Source of the DNA: Costus lasius | Lineage: Eukaryota; Streptophyta; Magnoliopsida; Zingiberales; Costaceae | Length of the DNA stretch: 64,000 nt | Direction of reading: 5' to 3' | NCBI GenBank assembly: GCA_027563935.2 | Contig: CM050450.1 | Coordinates: 26,213,439 to 26,277,438, forward strand | In this document: positions 1 through 11,840 of the stretch, piece after piece | Layout of the letters: every line of letters begins with the position of its first letter | Numbering within the stretch: position 1 is the stretch's first letter | Notes under the pieces: model-generated | Seen by the model: the letters and a program-made list of their open reading frames with translations, nothing else | The model's database searches: none | Told to the model about the DNA's origin: nothing | Program-made: the position numbers and the translations under genes

Positions 1-639
1 TAATTATCTCATATAACATAAATGATTATTTCTTTATGTATTTCTCCTATGCTTCCATACGTTATTTGAAGCAAGAAATTATTTCTTTATTCAAAGAAAT
101 TGATTTGTTTCCCAAATGCCAATGTTTAGTATTCAAAAGTATGATTTTGTGTTAATTGAAAGTCTTGAATCCAAAATCAAACAATATGTAGTACTCTCAC
201 TATGGTAACTTTGGTGTGCACAAATTATCAATTTCATTTATGAACCTAAATGCGATTCTGCACCCAAGGGAGGGTCATTTTTTTGAATACTCTATAAACA
301 ACGATAATGGGATTGTATCAAGAGTTATAGGAATAGAAACTTAAAATGGCAAATAGAAAGGCACAAAGTATCACAACAAGAGATCCATAAATTGCATCGT
401 CAACACCAGAAAACCCCTAAAAGCAAATAAGAAATATTAAATTTGTAACAGCAGTATCAATAAGCATGCACATTCATTAGGAGACTATAATGCCCATGAC
501 TATGTTATTAACAATAGGCAGTATCAAAAGGCACAAAGTATCAATAGGCAGTATCAAAAGGCACAAAGTATTAACGTACGGACCTCTCAAATAACGTTAT
601 TAATAACACACCTCAAATATTTAATGCCTATGACTATGT
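1..639. other. AT-rich stretch, no gene seen
   Basis: I see no coding capacity and no recognisable element ends. The only structure is an almost exact 30-bp tandem duplication at 511-540 and 541-570 (unit contains AGGCAGTATCAAAAGGCAC). A related fragment sits near 358-370. It runs directly into the minisatellite on its right. Confidence 0.5.
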
Positions 640-1372
640 TCGAATCAAATGGACGAGTTAAGTGCACGGGTTGAGTGAACGAGTAGGTAGGCCAAACATT
701 CAAAAGTGGAGTAAATGGGTCATTGGGCCAAGCACCAGAAGTGAGTAAATGGATTGATTGAATAGGCCATGGGCCAAACGTTTAAAATTTAAGTGAACGG
801 ACCGTGGGGCCAAACGTCCTCATTTTTGGTGAATGGGCTGTGGGGCCAAACGTTAAAAATTTGGATGAACGGGCCAATGGGCCAAATTTTCAAATTTTGA
901 TGAATGGGCCATTGAGCCAAACATTCTAATTTGAGATGAACGAGCTGATAGGGGCAAACGTTAAAATTTAGATGAATGAGCTGTTGGGCCAATCGTTCAA
1001 AATTGAGATGAATGAGCCGTGGGGCCAAACGTTCAAATTTGGATGAATCGGCCATTGGGCTAAATATTCAAAATTGAGGTGAACGAACCATGGGGCCAAA
1101 CATTCTAATTTGAGATGAACGGGCTGATGGGGCCAAACGTTCAAATTTGAGTGAACGGGTCATTGGGCCAAACATTCGAAATTGTAGTGAACGGGGTGTG
1201 GGACCAAACATTGAAAATTTGGATGAACAGGTCGTGAGACCAAATGTTTAAAATTTTAATGAACGGGTCGTGACGCGAAACATTCAAAATTTGGATGAAC
1301 GGGCCAATGAGCCAAACGTTCAAATTTCGATGAATAAACCAATGGGCCAAGCGTTTAAAATTTAAGAGCTGT
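640..1372. repeat. Minisatellite, 35-36 bp unit, about 20 copies
   Basis: The stretch is made of degenerate tandem units, each with a piece like TGAACGGGCCATTGGGCC, then AAACGTTCAAAA and a short T-rich spacer. The unit length is 35 or 36 bp throughout, which keeps long frames open on the minus strand and yields apparent proteins with a roughly 12-residue period (HLNF...LAQ...IH). These are by-products of the repeat, not genes. Copies differ from each other at many positions, so the array is not freshly homogenised. Confidence 0.85.
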
Positions 1373-1382
1373 TTAAAGTTTG

Positions 1383-1865
1383 ATTCATGGATTTGCCTAA
1401 ATCTAGGTCTCTGATCGAAAAATCCAAGATCAAATTCAGAAAGATCTGACTCAATCGAGTAAGGATCGATATTTGGATCATTTCGGAAGTCATCTGATTG
1501 GCTAAGATTTGTGTAAGTTATTTTCAGTCATTAATATTTCGGTTTATAGATAGGCTTAGATCCAAATCTCTAATCGAAAATTCGAGATTGAATTTAAAGA
1601 GATCTGACTCAATTTGGTAAGAGTCGATATTCAGATGATTTTGAGAGCCATCCGATTGGCTGAGATTCAAATGAATTAATTTCAGCCGTTGAAATTGTGA
1701 CTTGTAGATCTGCTTTGATCTAGAGCTTTGATAAAAAATTCAAGGTCAAATTTGGAAAGATCATACCCAAAATTGTAAGGATTGATATTTGGATTATTTC
1801 AATAACTGTCCGATTGATCTGGATTTGTGCTAATAAATATCAGTCATTAGTTGTATTGCATTAAA
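1383..1865. repeat. Tandem repeat, about 160 bp unit, three copies
   Basis: Three diverged copies begin near 1390, 1551 and 1710. Each has the order: ATCTAGG-like start, TCTCTGATCGAAAAATC, GATCTGACTCAA, GTAAGGATCGATATTTGGAT, ATCCGATTGGCT and TTTCAGTCATTA. The third copy is the most decayed. Such repeats are common in non-coding parts of gypsy-type retroelements, but I cannot tie this one to a particular element. Confidence 0.7.
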
Positions 1866-1869
1866 TCTG

Positions 1870-2245
1870 GATTATTTCGTTTTGGGTTAAATCTCGACCC
1901 TCAATTTTTATGAAACTAAATCTGGACCGTTGATTCTGGAACAAATCAGAGTCATCAGACCAAATTGAAATTATAGGATTTAGATCGTTGTTTGTTTAAT
2001 CAAACCCGAGCCATTGGATCGAGTCTGGAAGATATGGAGTGTCTTATCAAGATGATAAGATCTGTTCCATTGAAAATATCTAGCCATTTGGACTGTCAGA
2101 TCCTGGATGATCAAATCTGAGCCGTCAGTTTTAAATTTAATCCAAGCCTTTTGATCCTGGATAATTAGATCTGAGCCATTAGTATCAAATTTAATCTGAT
2201 CCGTCGGATTATCTCTTGATGAAATCGGATCATTGGATCCAGTAA
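1870..2245. repeat. Short interspersed motif, 'GATCTGAGCCGTCAG' type
   Basis: A loose series of units resembling GGATNATCAAATCTGAGCCRTCAG recurs every 30-50 bp, continuing the vocabulary of the 160-bp repeat on its left. No protein is supported here; the minus-strand open frame over 1980-2351 is a product of the repeat. Confidence 0.5.
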
Positions 2246-4017
2246 TTTGTTCGTGACACCCGTAATGAAGACAAGCGCGGTCATCCGCCTTGAGCCATTC
2301 GTCGTCTTGTCCACTAGAAGCTCGGCGGCTCTTGCCGAGGCTTCTCCGCATCTCACCGGATTAGGGGCCGCAGGTCGGTAATGAGTCAACGTCGAGCGAA
2401 ACCAGATGAACAGATTTTCGTCTGAGACACAAGTGAGTAGGATCGCTGGAAAGAAATGTTCAATTCTGGTGAACCAGATACCGGATGAATGAATCTTTTT
2501 ACACACTGATTCGCACATTCGAGGAGAAGCTATGGATGAAATCTGGGCTTGATCAAGCTGCTAGATATTACTTTTGCAGTGAGCCCGAAGGTGACATTTG
2601 GTAGCAACAGCATCCAGCGGTGCGTCAAAGACCTGTCGATAGTGGGAAACTGCTCTGGCAATGGATTCAATAATGAGTTTTGATGACCAAGCTGGGAAAA
2701 AAGACAAATTTTAATTTCGCCCCAAATCAAGGCGAGAAGGGGTTGATTCTGGCGTTCCTGGCGATGGCTAGTAAGCTTCATCCCTTTGACGGTGAGATGA
2801 AGTTCTTCACAATTTCTGTAGGTAAAGGTTTTTTTTATTTTACCACAGGATTTCGGGTAGCGAGAATATCTATCGGCAGATGAAGGTCTTCACAATTTCT
2901 GCCCTAAAGACGAGCTCGGCGATTGCGAATTTCTACCCTGCTAAGTTTAGCAGCAAGTTCTCCACTCCAGCGATGATTTTTTTTTAAGTCGAAGTTCTCA
3001 TCCTTGATGATGAGTTCGGTCCAACGATGACCCAGACTAAATTCTATTGTTAGGCAGAGTTTGGCAAAGTGACTTGCTGAAAGATAAACCCTGACGATGA
3101 CTCTTTGGTGGTAAACGCGAAGATGGATGGCAAGAAGCCCTTTATTTTCAGCAAAAACCTCTGCAATCTTTTCTTCCTTTGTTTTTCTTGCTTGTCCTTG
3201 TCTTTATCTTCATGTGAAAGGTCGTTGAGAGAGTTTTTTTTGCTTTCCCTTCTTGCATTTATAATCTATTTTCATTGCTATTTTGTTTAATGGGGCATAC
3301 GACCACTTTCCCTCATCGCATATCGTTGCTCATTATTTTTATTTTATTTTTTATATCGCTTCTATACGTGCTCAGATCTCTCCAAGAATAGAATTTTGCT
3401 CCCTCGTATATGCCATGACTCACTATTTTTTTTATAATTATTTTTTATGACCGCACTTTTGTTTCCAAAAGGGAATTTTGCTCCTTTGCTTCGTGACCCG
3501 CTCCTCTCTATTATTTTTTTTTATTTTATTTCCAAGTTTCACATGGCTACACATCGTTGTTTTTTTGTTATTTTTTTCACTCTCGCATATTTTGAGCAAG
3601 TCTTTTCAAAATAGAATATTTTGACCTCAATTTCGCTTGCAACTTCTCTTTTTTCTATTCCATGTTACACCATTGTGGTGAAATTGTGTAATTTTGAACG
3701 AAACATGCTGGTTCGGTATAAATTAATTAATTGGTAATTAATTCATTCATTCATAATTAATTAGTAATTAATTAATTAATTCATAATTAATTCATAATTA
3801 ACTAATCGATTTTTTTTATTGCACCACAATTGTCAAAATTTATTTTGATTGAAATATGCTTGCTGAATGATTAATTAATAAATTAGTTATGGACTAATAA
3901 ATTAATTAATTATTTTTATTTTATTTACCTTTAATTCATGCCCCCAGTGGATTTGTTATAAGCAATATGCACATGCAAATCCATTGCAGCGTTTTATTTT
4001 ATAGTGCTGCAAATACA
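2246..4017. other. Unassigned repeat-like DNA
   Basis: I find no gene. Short phrases recur (GATGAAGTTCTTCACAATTTC at 2796 and a similar phrase at 2880), several T-rich tracts occur at 3200-3560, and an ATTAATTAATT-rich block lies at 3720-3905. Composition and position suggest a decayed LTR or internal untranslated part of a gypsy-type element, without clear ends. Confidence 0.35.
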
Positions 4018-4215
4018 ATATTATATTGAGGGGCTACGCCCTGATGACAAGCATCGATATACGTATTTTCCAAAGAATATTTCATAGTGCTGCTGCCTTT
4101 CTCTTTTTACAAATCATTTCTTTTCCATGGTGTTGTAGTACAAAGGTATATCGAGGAGATATGCTTCGATGACGAGCATCGACGTACATATTTTCCAAAC
4201 GATATTGTATTGGGT
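4018..4215. repeat. Diverged direct duplication, about 130 bp period
   Basis: Two related segments, one at about 4026-4090 and one at about 4153-4205, share the order GAGG..TA..C..GATGACAAGCATCGA, TACGTATTTTCCAAA. Both lie just left of the 100-bp tandem repeats and probably belong to the same retroelement untranslated region. Confidence 0.5.
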
Positions 4216-4234
4216 TGTAACTTTTTTCTTTTTT

Positions 4235-4830
4235 TTGCGCTTATGTGAGGAGCTTACAATTTTTGGTAAATTGTCAACCATAAACGGAATTGAAGTTCAC
4301 GATCTTATTACCGTTTGAATAAGATCGAATTTTTGCGAGTGTTAGGAGCTTACAATTTTTGGTAAATTATCAACCATAAACGGAATTAAAATTCATGATC
4401 TTATCACTGTTCGAATCAGATCGAATTTTTGCTTATATGAGGAACTTACAATTTTTAATAAATTGTCAACCATAAATGGAATTGAAGTTCACGATCTTAT
4501 CACCATTCGAATTAGATCGTGGTAGGAGCTTACAATTTTTAATAAATTGTCAACCATAAATGGAATTGAATTTTCACTCGTGTTAGAAGCTTATAATTTT
4601 TGGTAAATTATCAACCATAAACAGAATTCAAATTTGCGATCTTATCATCGAATAAGATTGAATTTTCGCTCATGTTAGGAGCTTACAATTTTGGGTAAAT
4701 TGTTAACCACAAATGGAATTGAAATTCACGATGTTATTACCGTTCGAATAAGATCGAATTATCACTCGTGTTAGGAGTTTATAATTTTTGGTAAATTGTT
4801 AACCATAAACGAAATTGAAATTGGTGATCT
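4235..4830. repeat. Tandem repeat, about 60-105 bp units, seven copies
   Basis: Each unit carries GTGTTAGGAGCTTACAATTT, then GGTAAATTGTCAACCATAAA, then GGAATTGAAATTCACGATCT and TATCACCGTTCGAATAAGATCG. Units start near 4247, 4340, 4440, 4510, 4580, 4672 and 4765. Two of them (about 4510 and 4580) are shortened internally, so spacing varies. The array ends exactly where the palindrome array of the next LTR begins, at the phrase GATCTTATCACGGTCAT. Confidence 0.75.
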
Positions 4831-5040
4831 TATCACGGTCATATTTTATTGAGTACAAAATACCAAAAATCCACATAAGGAAATACGACTTGCCCGTGAC
4901 GAGAAAATTCATAGAAAGAAATACGGCCTGTCGTGATCATTTTCACAGCCATATTTCTTCTTGGTTTTATTTCCAAAGGACACAGAAAGAAATACAGCCA
5001 TGCCATAATTATAATCACGACTATATTTTCGTCTACCAGT
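4825..5040 (+). promoter_or_regulatory. Palindrome array in LTR3
   Basis: Units with ATCACGG/CCGTGAT-related half sites recur: TTATCACGGTCATA at 4829, GCCCGTGACG near 4891, AAATACGGCC...CACAGCCATATTT at about 4918-4960, and ATACAGCCATG...ATCACGACTATA at about 4993-5027. The two clearest units are about 70 bp apart. The array lies about 85 bp upstream of the TATA box at 5124, which puts it in the U3 part of the LTR. Role in transcription is inference. Confidence 0.5.
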
Positions 5041-5123
5041 TCTGAGTTTGACTTGGTTTCTCGCTCGATTTGATTCCTTTTTACGCTAAATTATGGGGAA
5101 AACATATTCTAAAGATGGAGAAC

Positions 5124-5130
5124 TATATAA
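5124..5130 (+). promoter_or_regulatory. TATA box of LTR3
   Basis: TATATAA within GAACTATATAAGGAAG is a good plant TATA box, and it sits where an LTR promoter is expected, downstream of the palindrome array and upstream of the conserved U5-side phrases. Confidence 0.55.
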
Positions 5131-8100
5131 GGAAGTTTTGGAGTAATTATCAGAAATTTTTGGGCAGATTTTCAAGGCGATTTGCACAAAAGGGTGATTT
5201 CTAGGTCAACTGGTGGCGTGCGACGATTCTTCAATGGAAAAGCTACGATTTTCCGATCAATCAGTGTCAATCTTCATCAAGAAGCCTTGAATTCCTTCCT
5301 CCTTGTTGATTTCGTATTTTATTTGCCAATTGAAATTGAAAACATGGCTTTTTATAATGTGAAATGATGAACATGTCAGTGTAAATCTTTTATTTAGGAT
5401 TACTATTGTAACCCACTATGCTTTAATGATTTAATCATTGATTTCTTTCTTGTGAAATAATTTACTTGTGTTACATTCAATTATTATTGTGCTTATTACA
5501 TGTTGATTACTGGCCATAATTTGCATGCTTAGAGACGTCGCAAGAAGTACTAAGAGGTGAATTGCGACATCGGATCTACAGTTTTTGGACATGTTGATTT
5601 GAATATGAGAGTAGTTCGAATCGGCTTGAGGTATTTCATAGATTTATCAAGAACTCATTGAGTTTATCTTGAGTTAATAACCATGAGAGTAGGGAATTAA
5701 TTTAGATAAATACCGGATTGTACTGCCAAGAGGGGGCAATCTGTACATGTGGATAAATCCCCTTCAGTACAGTAAATCCTTCTTAAGATATTCTTAATTA
5801 GAAAAGCCATGAAACATAGTGTGGTGAAACTAGAATCCTGAATTTCCATCTAATCGATTACAACCAAAGTCTGTTTTACTATTTCTGCAATTTAGTTAAG
5901 ATAAAAACCACTCTTTTTCTGAATTGTTTAGCTAATAATCCTGAGTTGAGTTAATACTTGGTCATTGGTCTCTGTGAGATCAATATTTTTATTACTTCCA
6001 TTTGTCCATGCACTTGCGGAACACTTCAAGTTTTTGGCATCGTTGCCAAGGACCAATTTCGCCGATATTGACTCAATTGAAGGATTCATAGATGATAGGT
6101 TTTCCGCAAGTGCACGGTTCTATCGCGTAATAAATAAGTATCGATCCCACAGGGACTAGGGGTCAAGTACTAACTAATCATTCAATCAATAGCTAAGAGA
6201 TCGAATAACAGAGAAGGTTACTAATGTCCTAATGCAAAAAAGTAAATCAAGCAAGTCAAGAGCAAATGAGGGTGTGAAAATCTTGAGAGAAGATCAGGGT
6301 TTTAGGTTTCACCACACTAAAGAATGATAGAAAAATAATGCAAGTGTTTAAATTTGTTTAACCTAAGTTCTTAAGGTAATTCTTCCTAAGATACAGATAG
6401 TTCCCTCTTAGGCCACGATCTGGTATCTAACTTAACCCAAGTCTCCTACTCTCGTGGCTTACTAGGTTAAGCCAGATCCAATGGGTTCTGTGAAGAATTA
6501 TTGACTCCTCGAGTAATTTTGACCTACTTTTGTGGTCAAAATGACCAGTTCAATCTAAGGGGAATTGACGATGTGGTTCGCCTCTCAGTCCTTCCCACAA
6601 CGTCTTAAACATACATATGTATGGCCAGTACACAAATATGGATTCATGCAATTTAGAATTGAATAAGAACAAAGATAAACTTAAGCAAGATATTAATTAA
6701 ACATTATCATTCAACATTCTTACAACGGGCTACGCCCAAACCCCGAAAATAGATTACTCTAACTCTCATCGTAGAATACATGAAATTACTCAAGGAAAAT
6801 TCAACCAAATTGGAGGAAAGGCTAGATCTATGTCATGAGAGGATGGAGCACGATCTTCAGCTTCAAAACGAGGAAGAAATCGCATCGGAATAGTCTCTCG
6901 TCATCAAAATCATTGCAAAACCCTAGTTGTTGCCATTCCACTTCATCCTCCTCAACCGCTCCATGAAATCACGTGATTCTAGTCCCAAAACCTTCGTAGG
7001 TAAGTTAGGAAGGTGATGTAGTGTCTAATAGGAGGGAGGGTCCTTATGCCGTACTCTAGGGTTGTTACACGATTCATGTAAAACGGGAGAGGGTTATGAG
7101 ATGAGGGAAGAAGAAACGCTTCGGAAAGTGCAGGAAAACCGATAGAAAACACGACGAAACAATGACGAATTCGATCGAGCAACACTAGTGCGAATGACAA
7201 GTGACGGCACCCAACTATTTAACGCAACACACTAACCTCTCAGCAATTTAAAAGCATTCCTTGCAGCTCTCTAGCGCGTTTTAAGTTCAGCCACGCGGGG
7301 GACAGTGAGTGCGCAGGGGTTCAGCCCGCCCGCCTTGAGGGCTGAAACAAACCAAAGAAATAAGAGAACCGACCACGCTCCGATGTGCGGACTGGCGTGG
7401 GTGAAGATGAAAGGGGAAAAACCAGTTTGTTATCAAAGCAAGAAGGAGAAAACAGGCAAACCTAACCCACCGGAGGGTGGGATTTACTTCAAAACGGAAG
7501 AGGAAACAACTTGGAATCGAAGAGACGTCTTCGACCCGAACAATGACGAAGGCGAGGCTCCGGCTCGTCTTCACACAAGGCTGGTGGCTCCTAAGCTCAT
7601 CAGGAGAACTCTCTACACCAAAGAGAACTAAGGAGGAATGCTGGCGAACCCCTCTCTTTTATAAGATAAGGAGGGGGGGGAACAAGACAAGGGGACAGCA
7701 TCCTAACAAACTAACTACCAAAAAGTGGTCAAGCTGCCACATAAAACAAGAAAGCATATAATCCTACAAATTACCAACTATTCCTGCAAGGGGCGCAGGT
7801 CCTTGGTCCCTCATCGTACGCGTCTTAGCGGAGATAGTTTAGATGCGCTCCGAGCACATCGCGACAAAACAACAAAACTTTGAGGTCGTGGGCTGGGCTA
7901 CCACAGTCGCGGCTCGATCTTGGGCCGTGTTACTAATGAGATTGAGTGGCCCACTTGGAGTTGGATCCTCAGGAGGTTGGCTTGGAACGCCCTTGGGTTG
8001 CGCTATGCCGGTGTGTATGGAAAGGGGACTAATGACTCCCAAGAAGCGGTCCGGGGGCTTACTTTGGCATTGGGATTATCAGATTTCCACGTTGTTGGGC

Positions 8101-8175
8101 TCCTTTGGGTCATCATAGGGTGGAGCAACATGGTAGGGAGGGCGATGCACGTCGAAGTGGGGTCGTCGGGGCTGT

Positions 8176-8440
8176 AACGAGTCGTCAGGGGCGAACACGG
8201 CCTGGCCGTGATGGCGAGCACGGCCGTGTTCAGAGTCGCCGTGATCCACAGAGGCGGGCAAAGCTTGCCCGTGCTTGGAGTCACGCCCGTGCTTGGAGTC
8301 ACGCCCGTGCTTGGAGTCGTCGAAATCCACAGAGGCGGGCACGGCTTGCCCGTGCTTGGAGTCACGCCCGTGCTCAGCGTTCGCGTCTTCAGGTGACCGT
8401 GTCACGGCCGTGATGGGGCGCACGGCCTGGCCGTGTCAGG
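8176..8440. promoter_or_regulatory. GC-rich palindrome array in LTR D
   Basis: A dense run of dyads. CACGGCCTGGCCGTG is an exact odd palindrome and occurs at both 8196-8210 and 8421-8435. CACGGCCGTG is at 8219-8228 and TCACGGCCGTGA at 8402-8413. Between them GTGCTTGGAGTCACGCCC is repeated at 16-18 bp spacing, and two near-identical blocks starting CACAGAGGCGGGCA lie about 80 bp apart. The array lies further from the LTR 5' end than its second array at 8661. Confidence 0.7.
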
Positions 8441-8660
8441 GTCTGGGGAACTCTGACTTGGGTGAAATTTTCAGGGAAAATTTCTGGGGTCCTGGGGAGT
8501 CTCCCCAAGTATCTTTTGGAGGGGTTGGGCCGCCCTCAAGTGTGTTCATAGGCCCGTTTTCTCCTGCATCAGAAGGTCTCCACAAATTTTCAGCAAATTC
8601 CACTCTAAAAATAGCAACAAACGGGTGAAAAATCAAACGGGTATCGAACAGGCGAGAGCT

Positions 8661-8850
8661 TTCACGGCTATGCATGGATGCATAGTTGTGCTTGTGAAGA
8701 CCTCGGTGAACTTTGTTTTCTAGAAAAATAACTCTTCACAGCCATGTATGTGTTCACGGGTGTACCCATGAATGCCTCGTCAAGTTCTGAAAAGTTTGGC
8801 CAACACCTTCAGGTTCGTGCATAGATGCATGAGCATGCCTGTGAAGAGTG
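8661..8850. promoter_or_regulatory. Second palindrome array in LTR D
   Basis: Three units start at about 8661, 8736 and 8811, 75 bp apart. The first is nested: outer TTCAC/GTGAA around CTATGCAT, GG, ATGCATAG (8668-8685, exact arms). The others keep TTCACAGCCATG...CCCATGAA and GTGCATAGATGCATGAGCA. This array is about 240-440 bp from the LTR 5' end at 9099, matching the position of arrays in the other LTRs. Confidence 0.6.
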
Positions 8851-9099
8851 CAGAAAGCTCCGTTTGATCTGAATATTGACATGTAGCTTCGTCTCATTAT
8901 GAGGCGTCATCCCATATCTTTAAATCTTCCAAATTCCACCGATTTTGAGGTGAAATCCTTATATTTCAATAAAACCAAGGAAAAGTGAAGATTCTGAAGA
9001 ATATAAAAATTTAAGCAAATAAATGAGATAAAACATGCATTTTACTCTAAAATAGTAAAAGAATTAAGCCACAATATATCACATATATGTGTGATATCA

Positions 9100-9716
9100 A
9101 AATACATCGGACTTAAAATTTTGCTTATCCTCAAGCAATTGAATTGTTTAGAACACAATGATGAAATGAAATAAGGAATCTCGATCAACTTAAATAAGTC
9201 TAGAAAGGTTATAATTTGGTCAATGACAAGCTTCAAGTTTTAGCATAGTATTGAAAGCAAATTGATGTAAGATGAGATTTAAGCCCAAGAGTATCCCTTA
9301 GGTATGTGGCTCCTTAATGATGGATTTTAAGTTACAAGCTAGGTTCTTAATGGGAGTAGGAGTTTTCATGCGATTCTAGATGTGAGGGGAGATGGAATGA
9401 CGACACCCGAGGCCCCCCTTTAGGGAAGGGAGTCAAGTTCCCTCTTTGGTTGCTCAACAAGTAGTGGTTGTGACCCTCGCAATTGGTCCTGGAGGTGATA
9501 CTTCAGCTCCTTTCGACTCCACAAGATTACAAACTTCAGCAGCTTTCAACTCCACCAGGAAATCAAGTAGTCCAGGCAAGTGGGGATTCGGCAGGAAGAT
9601 GAGGATGAAGGGCCTTTCGGCTCACCTCCAGGGGATCAAGACAGAGGGGCCAAAGGCTCACCCTCTAACAAACACAAGGGGCCTTCCGGCTCTCCCTCAA
9701 ACAAGCAGCATCCGCT
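9100..9716 (-). mobile_element. Internal non-coding part next to LTR D
   Basis: Starting from LTR D, the conserved GACTTAAAATTTTGCTTATC phrase is followed by non-coding DNA. I see no gag, pol or other coding remnant. The stretch is cut at 9717 by a copia LTR. The open frame at 9446-9745 is not credible as a gene because it runs into that LTR. Confidence 0.4.
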
Positions 9717-11824
9717 TGTTGGGAAACCCCGGGGATATTTTATAATTTTTTAGAGATAGACATTACATATTACATAGCACAGCGGAAGAATATCCCCGAA
9801 ATAGGCCAGTCCCAAAAACCTAGTGAAGATCATCATGCGAGGGGATTGACACAATGTGATACAAAGTACCTTAAAGCAATGAGAGAAACCAATGTCGAGG
9901 TAGGCGCCCAAGCATTCGCCCTCTGCAGTTTCACACACACGGATTCCTCGAGCTCTCTTCTTCCACGCTCGGTGCTAGCCTCGGGAAGAAGATCCACGCC
10001 TTAGGAGAGCCTCTTGATCACTTGCGCCAACCACCAAGAAGAGGTGGCGCCAAGGGAAGAAGAAGTGGAAGGAGCCGCAAGCCTTCTTGCTCCTTTGCGC
10101 CAAGGCAAGGAAAGGAGGAAGGGGGAAGAAGCTTGTTGCGCCCTTTGATGGAAGAAGGAGAACTCCAAGCTCTCAAGTTGTCGCCCCTCTAAGCCTCCAT
10201 GCCTCCAAGAGATTAACCCCCAAGAGGGGGTGACAAGGGGTTCTTTTATAAGAGCATGAAGGCGGTTTGGGTAGATGGCAAGGGTTGACAATTAGGGCAT
10301 TAATTAGGGAGTTTATTCAATCAATTATCTTGATTAAATCTTCTCTCCAATATGCGCCTATTTCTTGCCTAAGCAAGCATTAACATATGTGCCCACTTCA
10401 TGCCTAAAGAGGCATTAACTCTATCCATGCGTCTAAACCATGTCAAGGCGCCATGATAGTTTGCCCGTTAAGGCTTGGGCAACAATCCTAATGAGATTAG
10501 GACTCTAAATATGTTAATGATCATCCCCACTTGGACACAACAAATATCTTGTGCCCCATCCTTGCCATAGATGGTTGACATCCAAGGATGAAGGGGGCGG
10601 CGCCCTTTACTTCCATAATGAAGCAAAGGCGTCAACTTATCCCCATTAAGCCCCTAGGCGTCAATGGGATAAGTTTCCTCCCCATTATACCCTTTTAGCC
10701 TCTCCTCTCTTCATTACAACTTATTATTGAGCTCAACTAAGCTATGAGCCTAGCCCAAAGTCCATTATGTATATTAACCAAGCTATTGGATCCAATTCAA
10801 TTTAACCCAAGGTCAAATGAGGCTAACCATGGTTAATTTGGTCAATATGCCAAAAATAAAAGTTGGCTCCAATGAGTTTCTTCCATCTCATCAGGACCAT
10901 TAGCGCTGACGAAATCTCCCAAATAGATCCGAGTTATCCAATAACTCGATCTAAAGGCTACTCAATCAATACGAGAACTCGAGTATCAAGGTGTGCAATC
11001 CTGTAGGTTCCTCTGATGTTGGCAGTGATGCCCTAAGGTCATCACAAGCAGTGAGTGGCACCTAGCAGTGCATCGCTGCAACCCAAGTCATCGGAATGGA
11101 TATCGACATCGACATCCTCATCATCACGACTAGGTATATATGCATTATAGTCCTTTTTCCAAACTGATATCCGATTAGACAAATATGTCATCACTTATTT
11201 TCACCCAATCACATGGTCATGACTAATTCAAGTCTTCACCTGGGTATGGCCATACACTTTCAGTCATAGAACCATAGAGGAGCTCCATGGATATCATGTT
11301 TCCCTCAGGAAGGGGCAAATCCTTTGTCTGTCAATTGATCTTCTCATATTAGTCTTGACATACTCAATGACAACCGTTATAACCTCCCAGCTACGGTGAG
11401 GTGTTAGGTTGCATCAAAGCATGTCCCTAACCATATAGAAGAGTCAATGACCTCAAGTCTAAGGATCAATGCATCTCCTATCACTTGTGAGGATAACTCA
11501 TGACACCAAGTCATAGCCTCACAGCGGGTCAATCCAGTATATCCACCACTGATATACCTATATGTCTGCGTTAGCACCGCATGCTTAACCAACCCATATA
11601 CCAGTCTCTCATGTACTAGAGCTATCTCATATCCACTCAGGTACTTGATTGAGGACATTCTTTTGAGCACAGATCCAATCTGTCTCCAGGGACATTATTA
11701 TGTAAGCACATAATCGCAAATGTAGACAAACAACGATAATGACAATGCCAGAATGATATAAGAGTATCAATGTCAAGTAGTACAAAGATGGACCAAAACT
11801 AGGACCTAGGGATATACACCAACA
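9717..11824 (-). mobile_element. Ty1/copia 3' LTR (2.1 kb)
   Basis: The plus-strand ends are TGTTGGGAAACCCCGGGG and ...ATATACACCAACA, so the LTR begins TGTTGG and ends CAACA in its own minus direction. The adjoining GCAAGTGAGAGAT (minus strand, about 11825-11837) is a typical copia polypurine tract. A second copy of this LTR is at 21863-23807. Its pol lies to the right in the same orientation, so this is the 3' LTR. The 5' LTR is not in view because a gypsy-type element interrupts pol at 13484. Confidence 0.8.
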
Positions 11825-11840
11825 ATCTCTCACTTGCACT

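Larger units (their letters stand above)
4825..6087 (+). mobile_element. Athila/Tat-like LTR, plus orientation, 3' part (LTR3)
   Basis: The right two-thirds of an LTR is recognisable by phrases shared with the other LTRs here: GACGTCGCAAGAAGTACTAA, GGTGAATTGCGAC, CATGAGAGTAGGGAATTAAT, and GTGGTGAAACTAGAATCCTG, read in the plus direction. A TATA box lies at 5124-5130. Near the right end CATGCACTTGCGGAA is followed by AAGTTTTTGGCATCGTTGCC, which looks like a tRNA-Asp-type primer site. The left end is not clear because tandem repeats adjoin it. The neighbouring LTR at 6093 is in opposite orientation. Confidence 0.6.
6093..9099 (-). mobile_element. Athila/Tat-like LTR, minus orientation (LTR D)
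   Basis: The plus-strand left end is TGATAGGTTTTCCGCAAGTG, the same type of end seen at 13484. The right end is ...GATATCA, followed by GGACTTAAAATTTTGCTTATC and CTCAAGCAATTG, the conserved run that precedes the 3' LTR in this lineage. Shared inner phrases include ATCCCACAGGGACTAG and GGTTTCACCACAC. At 3.0 kb it is about twice the length of its relatives. The stretch from about 7270 to 8170 has no counterpart in them and may be a further insertion whose ends I could not define. Open frames here, for example 7305-7631, are not genes. Confidence 0.6.

Noticed and set aside
789..1055. 88-residue minus-strand frame with repeated HLNF..LAQ motif
   Set aside because: Its periodic sequence comes directly from the 35-36 bp minisatellite. 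No protein family is indicated.
8176..8440. CRISPR-like array (repeated palindromes with spacers)
   Set aside because: The repeats vary in sequence and spacing, occur in LTRs of a plant genome and have no cas genes nearby. The regular palindrome pattern belongs to the retroelements.
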